This document shows, one piece after another, positions 27,746 to 36,348 of a DNA stretch of 36,454 nucleotides. The stretch is taken from contig NZ_PPCG01000011.1 of assembly GCF_002913745.1 (NCBI RefSeq), positions 1-36,454 on the forward strand, given 5' to 3'. This DNA comes from Campylobacter concisus. GTDB taxonomy: Bacteria > Campylobacterota > Campylobacteria > Campylobacterales > Campylobacteraceae. The notes beneath the pieces are model-generated. The model saw only the letters and a program-made list of their open reading frames with translations, did not search any database and had not been told where the DNA came from. The position numbers were made by a program, and so were the translations under genes. The first letter of the stretch is position 1. Every line of letters begins with the position of its first letter.

Positions 27746-28905
27746 ATGAAAAAGGCGGAAAATTTAAAGTATCTAATGGGGCTTGGGCACTTTTGTAGCG
27801 ACATAAACCAAAGTGCTCTTGGTGCGATGCTGCCATTTTTCATCGCAAGCTACCACTATGACTACGCCACAGCCGCCTCGCTCGTGACTGCCACAAATTT
27901 AGCAAGCTCGCTCATCCAACCGCTGATCGGCCGCTTAAGCGACAAAAAAGAGCTGCCCTACATCATCCCGCTTGGGCTACTTTTGGCAGGCGGGGGCATG
28001 AGCCTAACTGGCTTTGTCACAAACTACTACCTCATCTTGGTTTGCGTGATGATAAGCGGTATCGGTGCCGCGCTCTTTCACCCAAGTGCCGCAAGGATCG
28101 TAAACTACGCCTCAAACTCCAAAAATAGAGCCAAAAGCATAAGCATATTTTCATTTGGTGGCAACGTAGGCTTTGCGGTTGGGCCCATTTTAGTCGCCGT
28201 TTTTGTGGGAAATTTTGGCCTAAAAGGGACGCTAGTCTTTATAATTCCTCAAATTTTTCTAACACTTTTATACATTAAAAAGGGCAAATTTATAAAAGCG
28301 CTAGAAGGCAATCACAAAAAGCAAATTTTACAAAAAACTACTCTCTTAAAAGACGATCTGGGCGCATTTTTGAGGCTTTGTCTGTGTATATTTTCACGCT
28401 CTATCGTCGCATTTGGCTTTGCGGCATTTTTAGCATCTACCTCATCAAAATTTTTGGTCTTAGCAAAGAAGCTGCAAATGTAAATTTAAGTATGTTTTTT
28501 GCTGCAGGTGCGATCTCTACGCTATTTGGCGGAGCGCTAGCGGATAGATACAGCCTAGTTAGGCTCATCAAAATAAGCCTAAGCATCGCTGCACCACTAG
28601 TCGTGCTAATGCTCTTTATCGACAGCTATGCGCTATTTCTCGCGGCCTCCATGTGCGTGAGTGCCTGCATCAGCCTATCTTTTAGCCCATCAATCGCCCT
28701 TGCACAGCTTTATCTGCCAAATCAAATCGGCCTAGCCTCTGGCGTAACGCTTGGGCTTAGCATCACGATCGGCGGTATATTTGCGACGGTCATCGGCAAG
28801 ATCGCTGACATCTTTAGCCTAACGCACTCGTTTTACTTTATCGCCGCAGTTTCGCTCATCTGCGCGGTTTCTAGCTACTTTTTAAAGCCAGTTAGCAAGA
28901 TATAA
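27746..28905 (+). pseudogene. MFS exporter (Fsr/fosmidomycin-resistance type), single frameshift
   Basis: The first part (from the ATG directly after the AsmA-like stop) encodes MGLGHFCSDINQSALGAMLP, LIGRLSDKKELPYIIPLG and GAALFHPSAARIVNY, matching the Fsr-type major facilitator family. At a T5 run (28427-28431) the frame is lost and stops at 28483. One extra T gives FGFAAFFSIYLIKIFGLSKE and continues through GGALADRYSLVRLIK, GLASGVTLGLSITIGG and the last helices to the stop at 28905, making a 386-aa, 12-helix protein of normal length. The break falls near the start of the C-terminal six-helix bundle, so the product is probably inactive unless the lesion is a sequencing error. Substrate of the family: drugs such as fosmidomycin; uncertain here. 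Confidence 0.8.
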
Positions 28906-28907
28906 AT

Positions 28908-29110
28908 TTACAAAAATAGCTTGCTAACAGCGTATAGAACAGCCTTGTCGTCGTCTCTGATGCTGTAAGCGATCTCGCCACCTATTTTTGATGCCTCAAA
29001 TGCTGCGGGCTCTCTCCAAGCTCTTTTGTTCAAAATGGCACTAGATAGCAGTGCCCAAGCCACAGGCTGTATCCTTTGCACGCCCAACTTTGGCGCAAAG
29101 CTAAAGAGAC
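28908..29110 (-). pseudogene. C-terminal fragment of an unrecognised gene
   Basis: On the minus strand an open stretch of about 65 codons begins after a stop near 29110 and ends at TAA 28908-28910. It reads LFSFAPKLGVQRIQPVAWAL, then a segment with NKRAWREPAAFEASKIGGE and finally DDDKAVLYAVSKLFL. The composition looks like real protein (mixed amphipathic sequence, codon use like the neighbours), but no start codon with a ribosome site is present and no family is recognised. The likely reading is the 3' end of a gene whose 5' part was lost next to the repeat region. It ends two bases from the MFS stop, tail to tail. Confidence 0.5.
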
Positions 29111-29220
29111 ACGGTTAAATTTCTCGCCCCTTGAGCTGATTTTGTAAATTTTATTTTTTGGGCTTTAAATTTGCTTGGTAGATGAAATTTGATACGAACT
29201 GAAATTTAAACAAAACTTGG

Positions 29221-29598
29221 CAAAGAGAAGAAAATTTTCACTCCTCTATAAAGGCAAGGCAAATTTAAAGATGTAAAAAACAAGCCATGGAGCTTAGGTC
29301 GGCAGTATTTTGCAGTAGTTTTTATTTTAAAATTTAAAAACCAAGCATCAAGACAAAGTATCTTGCGATGATTTTAAATGTTACGAAGAAATTTTCAACC
29401 GAAGATAGAACATATAAGTTGAACTCGAAAAATTTAAACTACCAAGACAAGAATTTTTGTTTTGCTTCGCTTTGCTCGCAACGAGACTTCGCTACAAGGA
29501 GACGATGCGAAATTTTGCGATACAAAGGAGCATACATATAGTATATGACTGCAGTAGAGTGAAATTTCAACGACGTATAGCATAAAAAGACAAATCGC
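29221..29598. repeat. Degenerate tandem repeat, copy 1
   Basis: First of two adjacent copies of an approximately 375-bp element. Four blocks recur in the same order in copy 2: the start with AAGAAAATTTT and later TAAAAAACAAGCCATGG (29221-29318); the best-conserved core (29343-29412) with GTTACGAAGAAATTTTC; the AAGACAAGAATTTTTGTTTT block (29444-29463); and a final block (29528-29588) with GACTGCAGTAGAG. On the minus strand the core reads VLSSVENFFVTFKIIARYF, followed by a stop. A 77-codon minus-strand frame (29439-29672) spans the junction with copy 2; it is treated as part of the repeat, not as a gene. Confidence 0.7.
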
Positions 29599-29970
29599 CA
29601 AAGACAAGAAAATTTTTGTTTATCTGCGAGGAGGCAATAAGGCAAATCTAAAGATATAAAAAACCAACCCATGGCGCTTGGGGCGGCGGTATTTTGTAAT
29701 AGATTTAAATGTTGCGTAGTTAAAATTTGCGCAGACCAGAGACACGTAGAAATTTAAATTTTAGCTACCAAAGCATCAAGGCAAAGTATCTTGTGATGAT
29801 TTTAAATGTTACGAAGAAATTTTCGACCGAAGATAGAACAAATAAATTTAAGCCATTAAGACAAGAAAATTTTTGTTTCAGACAAGGCGGATGAGCAAAA
29901 ACGAGGGAGTGTATATATGATACGTGACCGAAGTTTGAAGCGATATCCAACGCAGTATAAAACAAAAAGG
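29599..29970. repeat. Degenerate tandem repeat, copy 2
   Basis: Second copy of the element, directly after copy 1 and ending a few bases before the uvrB stop. The core (29770-29839) differs from copy 1 by only three transitions over about 70 bases, while the flanking blocks (29599-29702, 29859-29879, 29905-29968) have diverged much more. Its minus-strand core reads VLSSVENFFVTFKIITRYFALMLW then stop. A minus-strand frame of 66 codons (29765-29965) covers most of it with no convincing ribosome site. The end has AAAAAG...CTTTTT, a weak hairpin that might help end uvrB transcription. Confidence 0.7.
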
Positions 29971-29981
29971 GCTTGTCTTTT

Positions 29982-31958
29982 TTATAGTTTTCTCATCTTT
30001 GCTATCTCATCACGTAACGCCGCCGCCTTCTCAAATTCCAGCTGCGCCGCCGCTTCAAGCATCTGCTTTCTTAGCTCTTTTACGATCGCGGCTCGCTCGC
30101 TAGCTGGCATCTTCTCTAAATTCTTACCACGCTTATAAATTTCACCATCATCCTCGACATGCAGGCTCTCTTCGATATTTCTGCTGGCAGAGTGCGGCGT
30201 GATGGCGTGAGCTTTGTTGTATTCATCTTGAAATTTACGCCTAGCTGTCGTCGTATCGATCGCCTTTTTCATCGAGTGGGTGATCTTTTTGGCAAACATT
30301 AGCACCTTGCCATTTACATTTCTAGCTGCGCGCCCCATCGTCTGTATAAGGCTCGTTGTCGAGCGCAAAAAGCCCTCTTTATCGGCATCCATTATGGCTA
30401 TCAGGCTCACCTCTGGCAGGTCCAGCCCCTCACGGAGCAAATTTATGCCTATTAGCATGTCAAATTCGCCGCTTCTAAGCCCCCTAATGATCTCATTTCG
30501 CTCGATCGCGTCGATATCTGAGTGCATATACTTGACCTTGATGCCAAGCTCGATGTAGTAGCGGCTTAGCTCCTCGGCCATCTTTTTAGTTAGCACCGTA
30601 ACTAGCACGCGCTCACCTCTAGCGATCACCGCCTTTGCCTCGTCAAATAGCGCCTCAACTTGATTGTCACTATCTTTTATCTCAATGAGAGGATCAAGCA
30701 GTCCAGTAGGACGCAAAATCTGCTCATAAACGTGCCCCTGGCTGATACCAAGCTCGTATTCGTTTGGCGTGGCTGAAACAAAGAGAAATTTCGCCTTTTT
30801 GCTTATAAACTCGTCAAATTTAAGCGGCCTGTTATCAAGTGCTGATGGCAAACGAAATCCATACTCCACAAGCACCTCTTTACGGCTCCTGTCACCCGCA
30901 TACATACCCCTAAACTGCGGCAAACTCACGTGGCTCTCATCGACGATGACCAGATAGTCTTTGCCACTTATCTCAAAGTAGTCAAACATCGAGTACGGCG
31001 TCTCTCCTGGCCTTTGTCCGGTTAGGTGGCGCGCGTAGTTTTCGATGCCTTTGCACATGCCAGTGCTTGCCATCATCTCGAGGTCAAACTCCACCCTTTG
31101 CTTTAGTCTTTGCGCCTCGACTAGCTTGCCCTGCTCGTTAAATTCTTTCAAACGTGCATCAAGCTCCTCTTCGATCTCTTTCATCGCGATCTTTAGCCTA
31201 TCAGCACCCACGATGAACTGGCTGGTCGCATAAAGCGTAAATTTAGAGATATCCTTTAGCCTTTTGTTATCAAGCACGTCAAAATGATACATCGCATCGA
31301 TCTCATCGCCAAAAAACTCGATCCTTAGGGCTTCATCGTTGTAGTAAGCTGGGTAAATGTCCACCACATCGCCATTTACACGAAAATCCCCCCTATCAAA
31401 GTAGTTGTCATTGCGCTTATAGCCCATATCTACAAGCTGCTCTAAAAGCTTTCTTTGGCTTATCTTCTCACCCACGCTAAGATATGCCACCATCCCTTTA
31501 TACTCGCTTGGATTACCAAGGCCGTAGTTTGCAGAGACTGAGGCAACACAGACGACGTCGTCAAAGCTTAGCAAGCTAGCCGTCGCAGAGAGGCGCAGGC
31601 GCTCAAGCTCCTCATTTACCGAGCTATCCTTTTCTATATATAGGTCGCTTCTTGGGATGTAGGCCTCTGGCTGGTAGTAGTCGTAGTAGCTTATGAAGTA
31701 CTCGACGTGATTTTTTGGGAAAAAGCCCTTAAATTCGCTGTAAAGCTGCGCGGCAAGGGATTTGTTATGCGTCATTATCAGAGTTGGCATATTTAGCTCA
31801 CGTATGACATTTGCCATAGTAAAGGTCTTGCCAGATCCTGTCACGCCTAGAAGTGTTTGGTATTTGTTGCCTGATTTTATACTTTTTACTATCTCTTTTA
31901 TCGCTCTTGCTTGGTCGCTGCTTGGGCTAAATTTAGATGAAATTTCAAATTTACTCAT
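29982..31958 (-). CDS. uvrB: Excinuclease ABC subunit B
   Basis: A 658-aa DNA-repair helicase-like protein. Walker A is [15 protein letters not shown] (39-53), followed by the beta-hairpin region [20 protein letters not shown], the DEAD-like [10 protein letters not shown], motif [30 protein letters not shown] and QTMGRAARN, and a C-terminal UVR coiled-coil domain (about 618-655) for UvrC contact. It loads at damaged DNA with UvrA and directs UvrC incision. The start ATG has AAAGG upstream, and an extended -10 promoter lies in the short gap before it. Full length; no lesions seen. Confidence 0.98.
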   Translation of the reverse strand: MSKFEISSKFSPSSDQARAIKEIVKSIKSGNKYQTLLGVTGSGKTFTMANVIRELNMPTLIMTHNKSLAAQLYSEFKGFFPKNHVEYFISYYDYYQPEAYIPRSDLYIEKDSSVNEELERLRLSATASLLSFDDVVCVASVSANYGLGNPSEYKGMVAYLSVGEKISQRKLLEQLVDMGYKRNDNYFDRGDFRVNGDVVDIYPAYYNDEALRIEFFGDEIDAMYHFDVLDNKRLKDISKFTLYATSQFIVGADRLKIAMKEIEEELDARLKEFNEQGKLVEAQRLKQRVEFDLEMMASTGMCKGIENYARHLTGQRPGETPYSMFDYFEISGKDYLVIVDESHVSLPQFRGMYAGDRSRKEVLVEYGFRLPSALDNRPLKFDEFISKKAKFLFVSATPNEYELGISQGHVYEQILRPTGLLDPLIEIKDSDNQVEALFDEAKAVIARGERVLVTVLTKKMAEELSRYYIELGIKVKYMHSDIDAIERNEIIRGLRSGEFDMLIGINLLREGLDLPEVSLIAIMDADKEGFLRSTTSLIQTMGRAARNVNGKVLMFAKKITHSMKKAIDTTTARRKFQDEYNKAHAITPHSASRNIEESLHVEDDGEIYKRGKNLEKMPASERAAIVKELRKQMLEAAAQLEFEKAAALRDEIAKMRKL

Positions 31959-31983
31959 TAACTACCTTTAAATTTGGGCGAAT

Positions 31984-31992
31984 TTTATAGCA
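31984..31992 (-). promoter_or_regulatory. Candidate uvrB promoter (extended -10)
   Basis: On the minus strand TGCTATAAA lies about 26-34 bases before the uvrB start: TATAAA with a TGC extension. No clear -35. Fits Campylobacter sigma70 promoters, which rely on the -10. It diverges from the plus-strand promoter about 55 bases away. Confidence 0.55.
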
Positions 31993-32045
31993 AAGATAGT
32001 GCTTTGTCAAATGAGAATTTTAAAAAGAATTTAGCCTCTGCGTGT

Positions 32046-32051
32046 TAGAAT
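32046..32051 (+). promoter_or_regulatory. Candidate promoter -10 of the coiled-coil/pilin/priA gene group
   Basis: TAGAAT preceded by TGT (extended -10) lies 33 bases before the ATG at 32084. Downstream genes to priA follow at short distances, so this may drive all four. Motif and position only. Confidence 0.5.
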
Positions 32052-32083
32052 ACGGCATTAATTATTATTTTAAAGGAACCTTT

Positions 32084-32317
32084 ATGTTTGAAGATAATGC
32101 GATCTTAACCACACTAAGCGATAAAGTAAATGACCTAATTACAAAATACGATGAAGTTTGCAGAGTAAATGAAGAGCTACGTAACGAGATCGTAACATTA
32201 AAAGCACAAAATGAGGCAAAGACTAATCAGATCATGCGCCTAGAAGAAGACCTTGATAAGAAAAATAGCGAAGCTGATGATGTAATGAAAAAGATCGAAG
32301 CCGTCCTTGGTAGATAA
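32084..32317 (+). CDS. Small coiled-coil protein
   Basis: A 77-aa acidic protein predicted to be one long helix: heptad-like spacing of Leu, Ile and Val runs through LTTLSDKVNDLITKYDEVCR, ELRNEIVTLKAQNEAKTNQI and MRLEEDLDKKNSEADDVMKK. The frame is open from 32042, but the ATG at 32084 is chosen because AAAGGAA lies seven bases before it and the upstream codons overlap the promoter. The length and all-coiled-coil build resemble ZapB-like or other small septum/structural proteins, but no family is certain. It may share a transcript with the genes that follow. Confidence 0.75.
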   Translation: MFEDNAILTTLSDKVNDLITKYDEVCRVNEELRNEIVTLKAQNEAKTNQIMRLEEDLDKKNSEADDVMKKIEAVLGR

Positions 32318-32340
32318 GCTAGGCATTTTTGGCATAAAAG

Positions 32341-32577
32341 ATGAAACAGATCACGCTCACCGTATCATCTCGCGACTACACGATAACGCTTGATGATGAT
32401 TTTGCTGAAGTTTTTGAGCGTGACTGGAAGAAATTTATGGGGGGAAAGAAATTTATAGAGCCTCGCGAGCTTATAAACGCCTTTGTCGAAAAGAGCTACG
32501 AGAGCTACACAAATTTGCGCGTCGTAAAGGACGTCACAAAAGAGATAGAAGAGATACTAAAACCGGAAAATAAATGA
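32341..32577 (+). CDS. Small conserved-looking hypothetical protein
   Basis: A 78-aa protein starting MKQITLTVSSRDYTITLDDD and then charged helical sequence (FERDWKKFMGGKKFIEPREL, KDVTKEIEEILKPENK). No motif, signal peptide or membrane segment is visible; function not recognised. A ribosome site is weak (ATAAAAG). Its TGA overlaps the next ATG (ATGA), so it is translationally coupled to the pilin-like gene. Confidence 0.7.
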   Translation: MKQITLTVSSRDYTITLDDDFAEVFERDWKKFMGGKKFIEPRELINAFVEKSYESYTNLRVVKDVTKEIEEILKPENK

Positions 32578-32984
32578 AAAAGAGAGCTTTTACCCTAATA
32601 GAAATTATATTTGTCATCGTCATACTTGGCGTCTTGAGCGCTATTGCTATACCAAAGCTTTTCTTTACTAGAAGCGACGCCATAGTCGCAAATGCAAAAA
32701 CGCAAATCGCTGCCATAAAAAGCGGCATCTCGCTAAAATACAACGATAGCGTCCTAAAAGGCACTCCAGCATATCCTGACGCGCTTGATGATGGAAATAA
32801 ACTTTTCAACAAAGTAATAAGCTTAAATATCGCAGACAGCGGTACAAAAAACGGCTGGCACAAAACTGGAGCAACCACTTATACCTTCAAGCTAGACGGA
32901 CAGATAGCAAATTTCACTTACAAAAACACAACTGGCGAATTTGACTGCCAAAGTAGCGACGGACTTTGCAGCGCCCTTGAGTGA
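32574..32984 (+). CDS. Type IV pilin-like / pseudopilin protein
   Basis: A 136-aa secreted protein with a class III prepilin signal: MKKRAFTLIEIIFVIVILGV, i.e. a short basic leader, cleavage before the Phe of FTLIE, the Glu at +5, and a hydrophobic helix. The remainder is a small globular domain with two cysteines near the end (CQSSDGLC) likely to form a disulfide. In Campylobacter such proteins belong to the type II secretion-like/competence (DNA uptake) system and are processed by a prepilin peptidase. No other component is present in the window. Its stop overlaps the priA start by one base (TGATG). Confidence 0.87.
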   Translation: MKKRAFTLIEIIFVIVILGVLSAIAIPKLFFTRSDAIVANAKTQIAAIKSGISLKYNDSVLKGTPAYPDALDDGNKLFNKVISLNIADSGTKNGWHKTGATTYTFKLDGQIANFTYKNTTGEFDCQSSDGLCSALE

Positions 32985-34834
32985 TGAGATACTACGAGGT
33001 CGTATTTAGCGGGGTAAATTTAGCTGCGCTCACATATAAAAGCGAGCTAGATATTGCGCCATTTCGCGCCGTCTCTGCAAAGCTTAGGGATAAAAGTCTA
33101 ACTGGCTTTATCCTGCGCGAAGTGGGCGAGCCAAGCTTTAAAACAAGCCTAATTGATGAAATTTTACCCATTAAGCTAAACGAGATACAGGCAACTTTGG
33201 CTAAATTTATCGCCTACTACTACACCTGCGAGCTTGGCGTTGCTATAAATTTATTTGAACCACAAAGCCTTGCTGATGATGAAATTTATAGTGGCGAAAG
33301 CGACTTTAAAGCACCAAATTTAAGCCAAAAGCAGCTTGAAGCGCTAAATTTTATAAACGAGCGAAAAAGCTCGCTCATCTTTGGCGACACTGGAAGCGGC
33401 AAAAGTGAAATTTACATCGCTAAAATAAGAGAAATTTTAAACGAAGGCGGCCAAGCGCTATTTTTAATGCCTGAAATTTCACTAACACCGCAGATGCAAA
33501 AGCGCTTAGAGAGCTTCTTTGGCGAGGCGGTGGCTGTGTGGCACTCAAAGATCACGCCAAAGAAAAAAGAGCAAATTTTAAAGGACATCAAAAGTGGCAA
33601 GGCTAGGCTTATTGCAGGTGCAAGATCTGCCCTGTTTTTGCCACTTGAGAGGCTAAAACTCATCATCATCGACGAAGAGCACGACGATAGCTACAAAAAC
33701 ACTGGCTCAAAACCCCACTACAACGCAAGGGATCTCGCACTCTTTTTAACTAGCAAATTTGACTTGCAAGTAGTTCTGGGTAGTGCCACGCCAAGCCTCA
33801 CTAGCTTTTACAAGCAAGAATGTTTTCGCCTAAAAGGGACATATTTTGCGTCGCAAAAGAGCTATATATTTGACGAGAGCGAGACTGGCATAAGCGAAAT
33901 TTTAAAAGAGCAGATCGCAAAGACGCTTGAAAATAAAAAGCAAGCCGTCATCTGCCTGCCAACAAGGGCAAATTTCAAATATCTTGTCTGCAAAAACTGC
34001 GGCGAGACGGTGAAGTGTCCGTTTTGTAGCATCGGCATGAGCTACTATAAAAAGCAAAACGTGCTAAAGTGCCAATACTGCGAGCATAAAATGGCCGTGC
34101 CAAAGACCTGCCACCAGTGCGGCAGCGAGATGATAGAGGCTAAAAAGATCGGCACGAGTGAGCTACTTGAGAGGCTGCAAGCTGAGTTTGCAAACGCTAG
34201 GATCGCTAAATTTGATAGAGACGAGATCACGACGCAAAATAAGCTCGTAAAGGCTTTAAAGGAATTTAACGATGGCAAGATAGATATCTTGCTTGGCACG
34301 CAGATGCTAAGCAAGGGGCATGACTATCACAACGTCGAGCTTGCCGTCATCATGGGCTTTGACGAGCTTTTAAATTTTCCTGATTTTAGAGCCAGAGAGC
34401 GGACACTTGCCCTTGCCATGCAAGTAGCTGGCAGAGCCGGTAGAAACGGAGCTGGCAGGGTCATCATCCAAAGCAAACAAAGGGAGTTTTTTGAGAGCTA
34501 TATCAGCGACTACGACGCATTTTTAAAGGAGGAGATCAGCTACCGAGAGGGGCTGTATCCGCCATTTACGAGGCTGCTTCGCGTGGTCGTTTCGCATAAA
34601 GATGAAAGCACGGCAAAGGGCGCAATGAACGAATTTGTGCAACGACTAGAGTCACTAAAAAGCGATGAGCTAGAGATCGTTGGATATGGCAAGTGCCAAG
34701 CCGAGTATCTTGTGGGTAAATTTAGATATGAAATTTTACTTCGCTCAAACTCACACACCATGCTTTTAAAAGCTGCAAACCTCTGCAAAAGCGAACTTAG
34801 CGATATTGATATAGATCCGGTGAATTTTAGCTAG
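32984..34834 (+). CDS. priA: Primosomal protein N' (PriA helicase)
   Basis: A 616-aa replication-restart helicase. Walker A GDTGSGKSEIYI (about residue 134), the DEEH box IIIDEEHDDSYK, VLGSATPSL, the zinc-binding region with eight cysteines (CKNCGETVKCPFC, CQYC, CHQC; about 336-380), GTQMLSKGHDY and QVAGRAGRNG are all present. Shorter than the E. coli protein (about 730), mostly from a reduced N-terminal domain, usual for epsilonproteobacteria. A GTG one codon earlier (32981) is possible; the ATG at 32984, overlapping the pilin stop, is preferred. Confidence 0.97.
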   Translation: MRYYEVVFSGVNLAALTYKSELDIAPFRAVSAKLRDKSLTGFILREVGEPSFKTSLIDEILPIKLNEIQATLAKFIAYYYTCELGVAINLFEPQSLADDEIYSGESDFKAPNLSQKQLEALNFINERKSSLIFGDTGSGKSEIYIAKIREILNEGGQALFLMPEISLTPQMQKRLESFFGEAVAVWHSKITPKKKEQILKDIKSGKARLIAGARSALFLPLERLKLIIIDEEHDDSYKNTGSKPHYNARDLALFLTSKFDLQVVLGSATPSLTSFYKQECFRLKGTYFASQKSYIFDESETGISEILKEQIAKTLENKKQAVICLPTRANFKYLVCKNCGETVKCPFCSIGMSYYKKQNVLKCQYCEHKMAVPKTCHQCGSEMIEAKKIGTSELLERLQAEFANARIAKFDRDEITTQNKLVKALKEFNDGKIDILLGTQMLSKGHDYHNVELAVIMGFDELLNFPDFRARERTLALAMQVAGRAGRNGAGRVIIQSKQREFFESYISDYDAFLKEEISYREGLYPPFTRLLRVVVSHKDESTAKGAMNEFVQRLESLKSDELEIVGYGKCQAEYLVGKFRYEILLRSNSHTMLLKAANLCKSELSDIDIDPVNFS

Positions 34835-34852
34835 TAATTAGCCAATGTTTAT

Positions 34853-34858
34853 TATAAT
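34853..34858 (+). promoter_or_regulatory. Consensus -10 box upstream of the MBOAT gene
   Basis: A perfect TATAAT lies 28 bases before the ATG at 34886, in the short gap after priA. It suggests the O-acyltransferase genes start their own transcript. No -35 is evident. Confidence 0.6.
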
Positions 34859-34885
34859 CTCACCAAAAATTTAACGGATGCGTCA

Positions 34886-36340
34886 ATGCTTTTTAACTCT
34901 TACGAATTTATATTTTTATTCTTGCCATTTACATTCTTTATATATTTTTATCTAAATAAAAAGCGCCTCACAGAAGTAGCAAAGGGCTTTTTGGTTCTAT
35001 CATCTCTATTTTTTTACAGCTGGTGGAATGTCATTTATCTGCCGCTAATCTTAGGTTCAATGGTGTTTAACTACTGCTTTGGAGTGGAGCTAAACAAAGA
35101 AAATAGTAAAATTTCTAAAAAATTTATTCTTATACTAGGCATTGTGGCAAATTTAATGCTACTTGGATATTTTAAATATTCAGATTTTTTCATAAGCAAT
35201 GTAAATTTTATCTTTAATACCCACATACCTCATTTGAATTTACTATTGCCCCTTGCGATATCATTTTTTACTTTTCAGCAGATAGTCTATTTGGTCGATA
35301 GTGCTACGGGGGGGGTACGAAGCAGTATGATTTTTTAAACTACTGCTTATTTGTTACCTTTTTTCCGCAACTAATTGCTGGTCCGATCGTTCATCACAAA
35401 GAGATGATGCCGCAGTTTGCAAATTTAAGAAATAGAGTAATCAACTATAAAAATATAGCACTTGGGCTATTTATCTTCTCGATAGGACTTTTTAAAAAGG
35501 TAGTTATCGCTGATAGTTTTGCTGTTTGGGCAACAAATGGTTTTGACAATGCAGCTGTCTTAAATTTATTTGAAGCATGGGCGACTAGCCTAAGCTTATA
35601 CATTTCAGCTCTACTTTGACTTTAGCGGATACTGCGATATGGCTATCGGTGCAGCGCTTCTTTTTAATATCAAGCTTCCAATAAATTTTAACTCACCCTA
35701 TAAAGCCTTAAGCATTCAAGACTTTTGGCGTAGATGGCACATAACACTAAGCAGGTTTTTAAGAGACTATATCTATATCCCGCTAGGTGGTAACCGCAAA
35801 GGCAGGCTTCGAACATATGCAAATTTAATGGCGACCTTTATAATAGGTGGTATATGGCACGGGGCTGGCTGGACATTTGTCTTTTGGGGACTTTTGCATG
35901 GCGTTACCTTGGTTATTCACAGAATTTGGAGCGAACTTGGCTTCAAGATGAATAAAATTTTGGCTTGGTTCATAACATTTAACTTCATAAATATTACTTG
36001 GGTATTTTTTAGAGCAAAAGATTGGGACGATGCTTTAAAAGTTTTAAAAGGAATGTTTGGGTTAAGTGGTATTGTTTTGCCAAATTTTTTAGAAGCAAAA
36101 CTTGGGTTTTTAAAATCCTTTAGTGTAAGTTTTGGTGTATTTTTAGAAAATGTTGGAGATAAAAATACTCTTTTATTCATAATGCTTGGTTTTATTTTAA
36201 CTTTAGCATTTAAAAATAGTATAAAAATTTTAGAAAAACTAGATTTTAGTTTTAAGTATCTTATATTTTCGGCTGCTATTTTTAGTTGGGCTATTCTTTC
36301 ATTAAATAAAATTTCTGAATTTCTATATTTTAATTTCTAA
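34886..36340 (+). pseudogene. MBOAT O-acyltransferase (AlgI/DltB type), out of frame at a poly-G tract and a second site
   Basis: The full gene would be about 484 codons. The first frame reads MLFNSYEFIFLFLPFTFFIY and FFYSWWNVIYLPLILGS, then TFQQIVYLVDSATGG, and dies at 35338 after a G8 tract (35308-35315). With nine G it continues KQYDFLNYCLFVTFFPQLIA, GPIVHHKEMMPQF and FKKVVIADSF, but stops at 35619. A second one-base change (an extra T near 35596-35597) is needed to reach FQLYFDFSGYCDMAIG. The last part holds RRWHITLSRFLRDYIYIPLG and the catalytic His in GGIWHGAGWTFVFWG. MBOAT proteins of this type transfer acyl groups to polysaccharides at the membrane, usually with a periplasmic partner, and such a gene follows. 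Confidence 0.87.
35308..35315 (+). repeat. G8 homopolymer, candidate phase-variation tract in MBOAT gene
   Basis: Eight G within codons for Ser-Ala-Thr-Gly-Gly. Nine (or six) G keep the MBOAT frame open into the next conserved block; eight puts it out of frame. Poly-G runs of this length in glycan-modifying genes are typical slippage switches in Campylobacter. Both this tract and the one at 19117 are followed by TAC on the coding strand. Confidence 0.8.
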
Positions 36341-36348
36341 GGATAAAA

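Noticed and set aside
28378-28905. Separate 175-codon transporter gene
   Set aside because: It is the frameshifted second half of the MFS gene at 27746; its first codons are out-of-frame sequence of the first half and lack a ribosome site.
29439-29965. Two minus-strand genes of 77 and 66 codons
   Set aside because: They lie within the tandem repeats, have no ribosome sites, and one crosses the repeat boundary; better described as repeat sequence.
29950-29985. uvrB rho-independent terminator
   Set aside because: Only a six-pair A/T-rich stem (AAAAAG/CTTTTT) is present; too weak to annotate separately.
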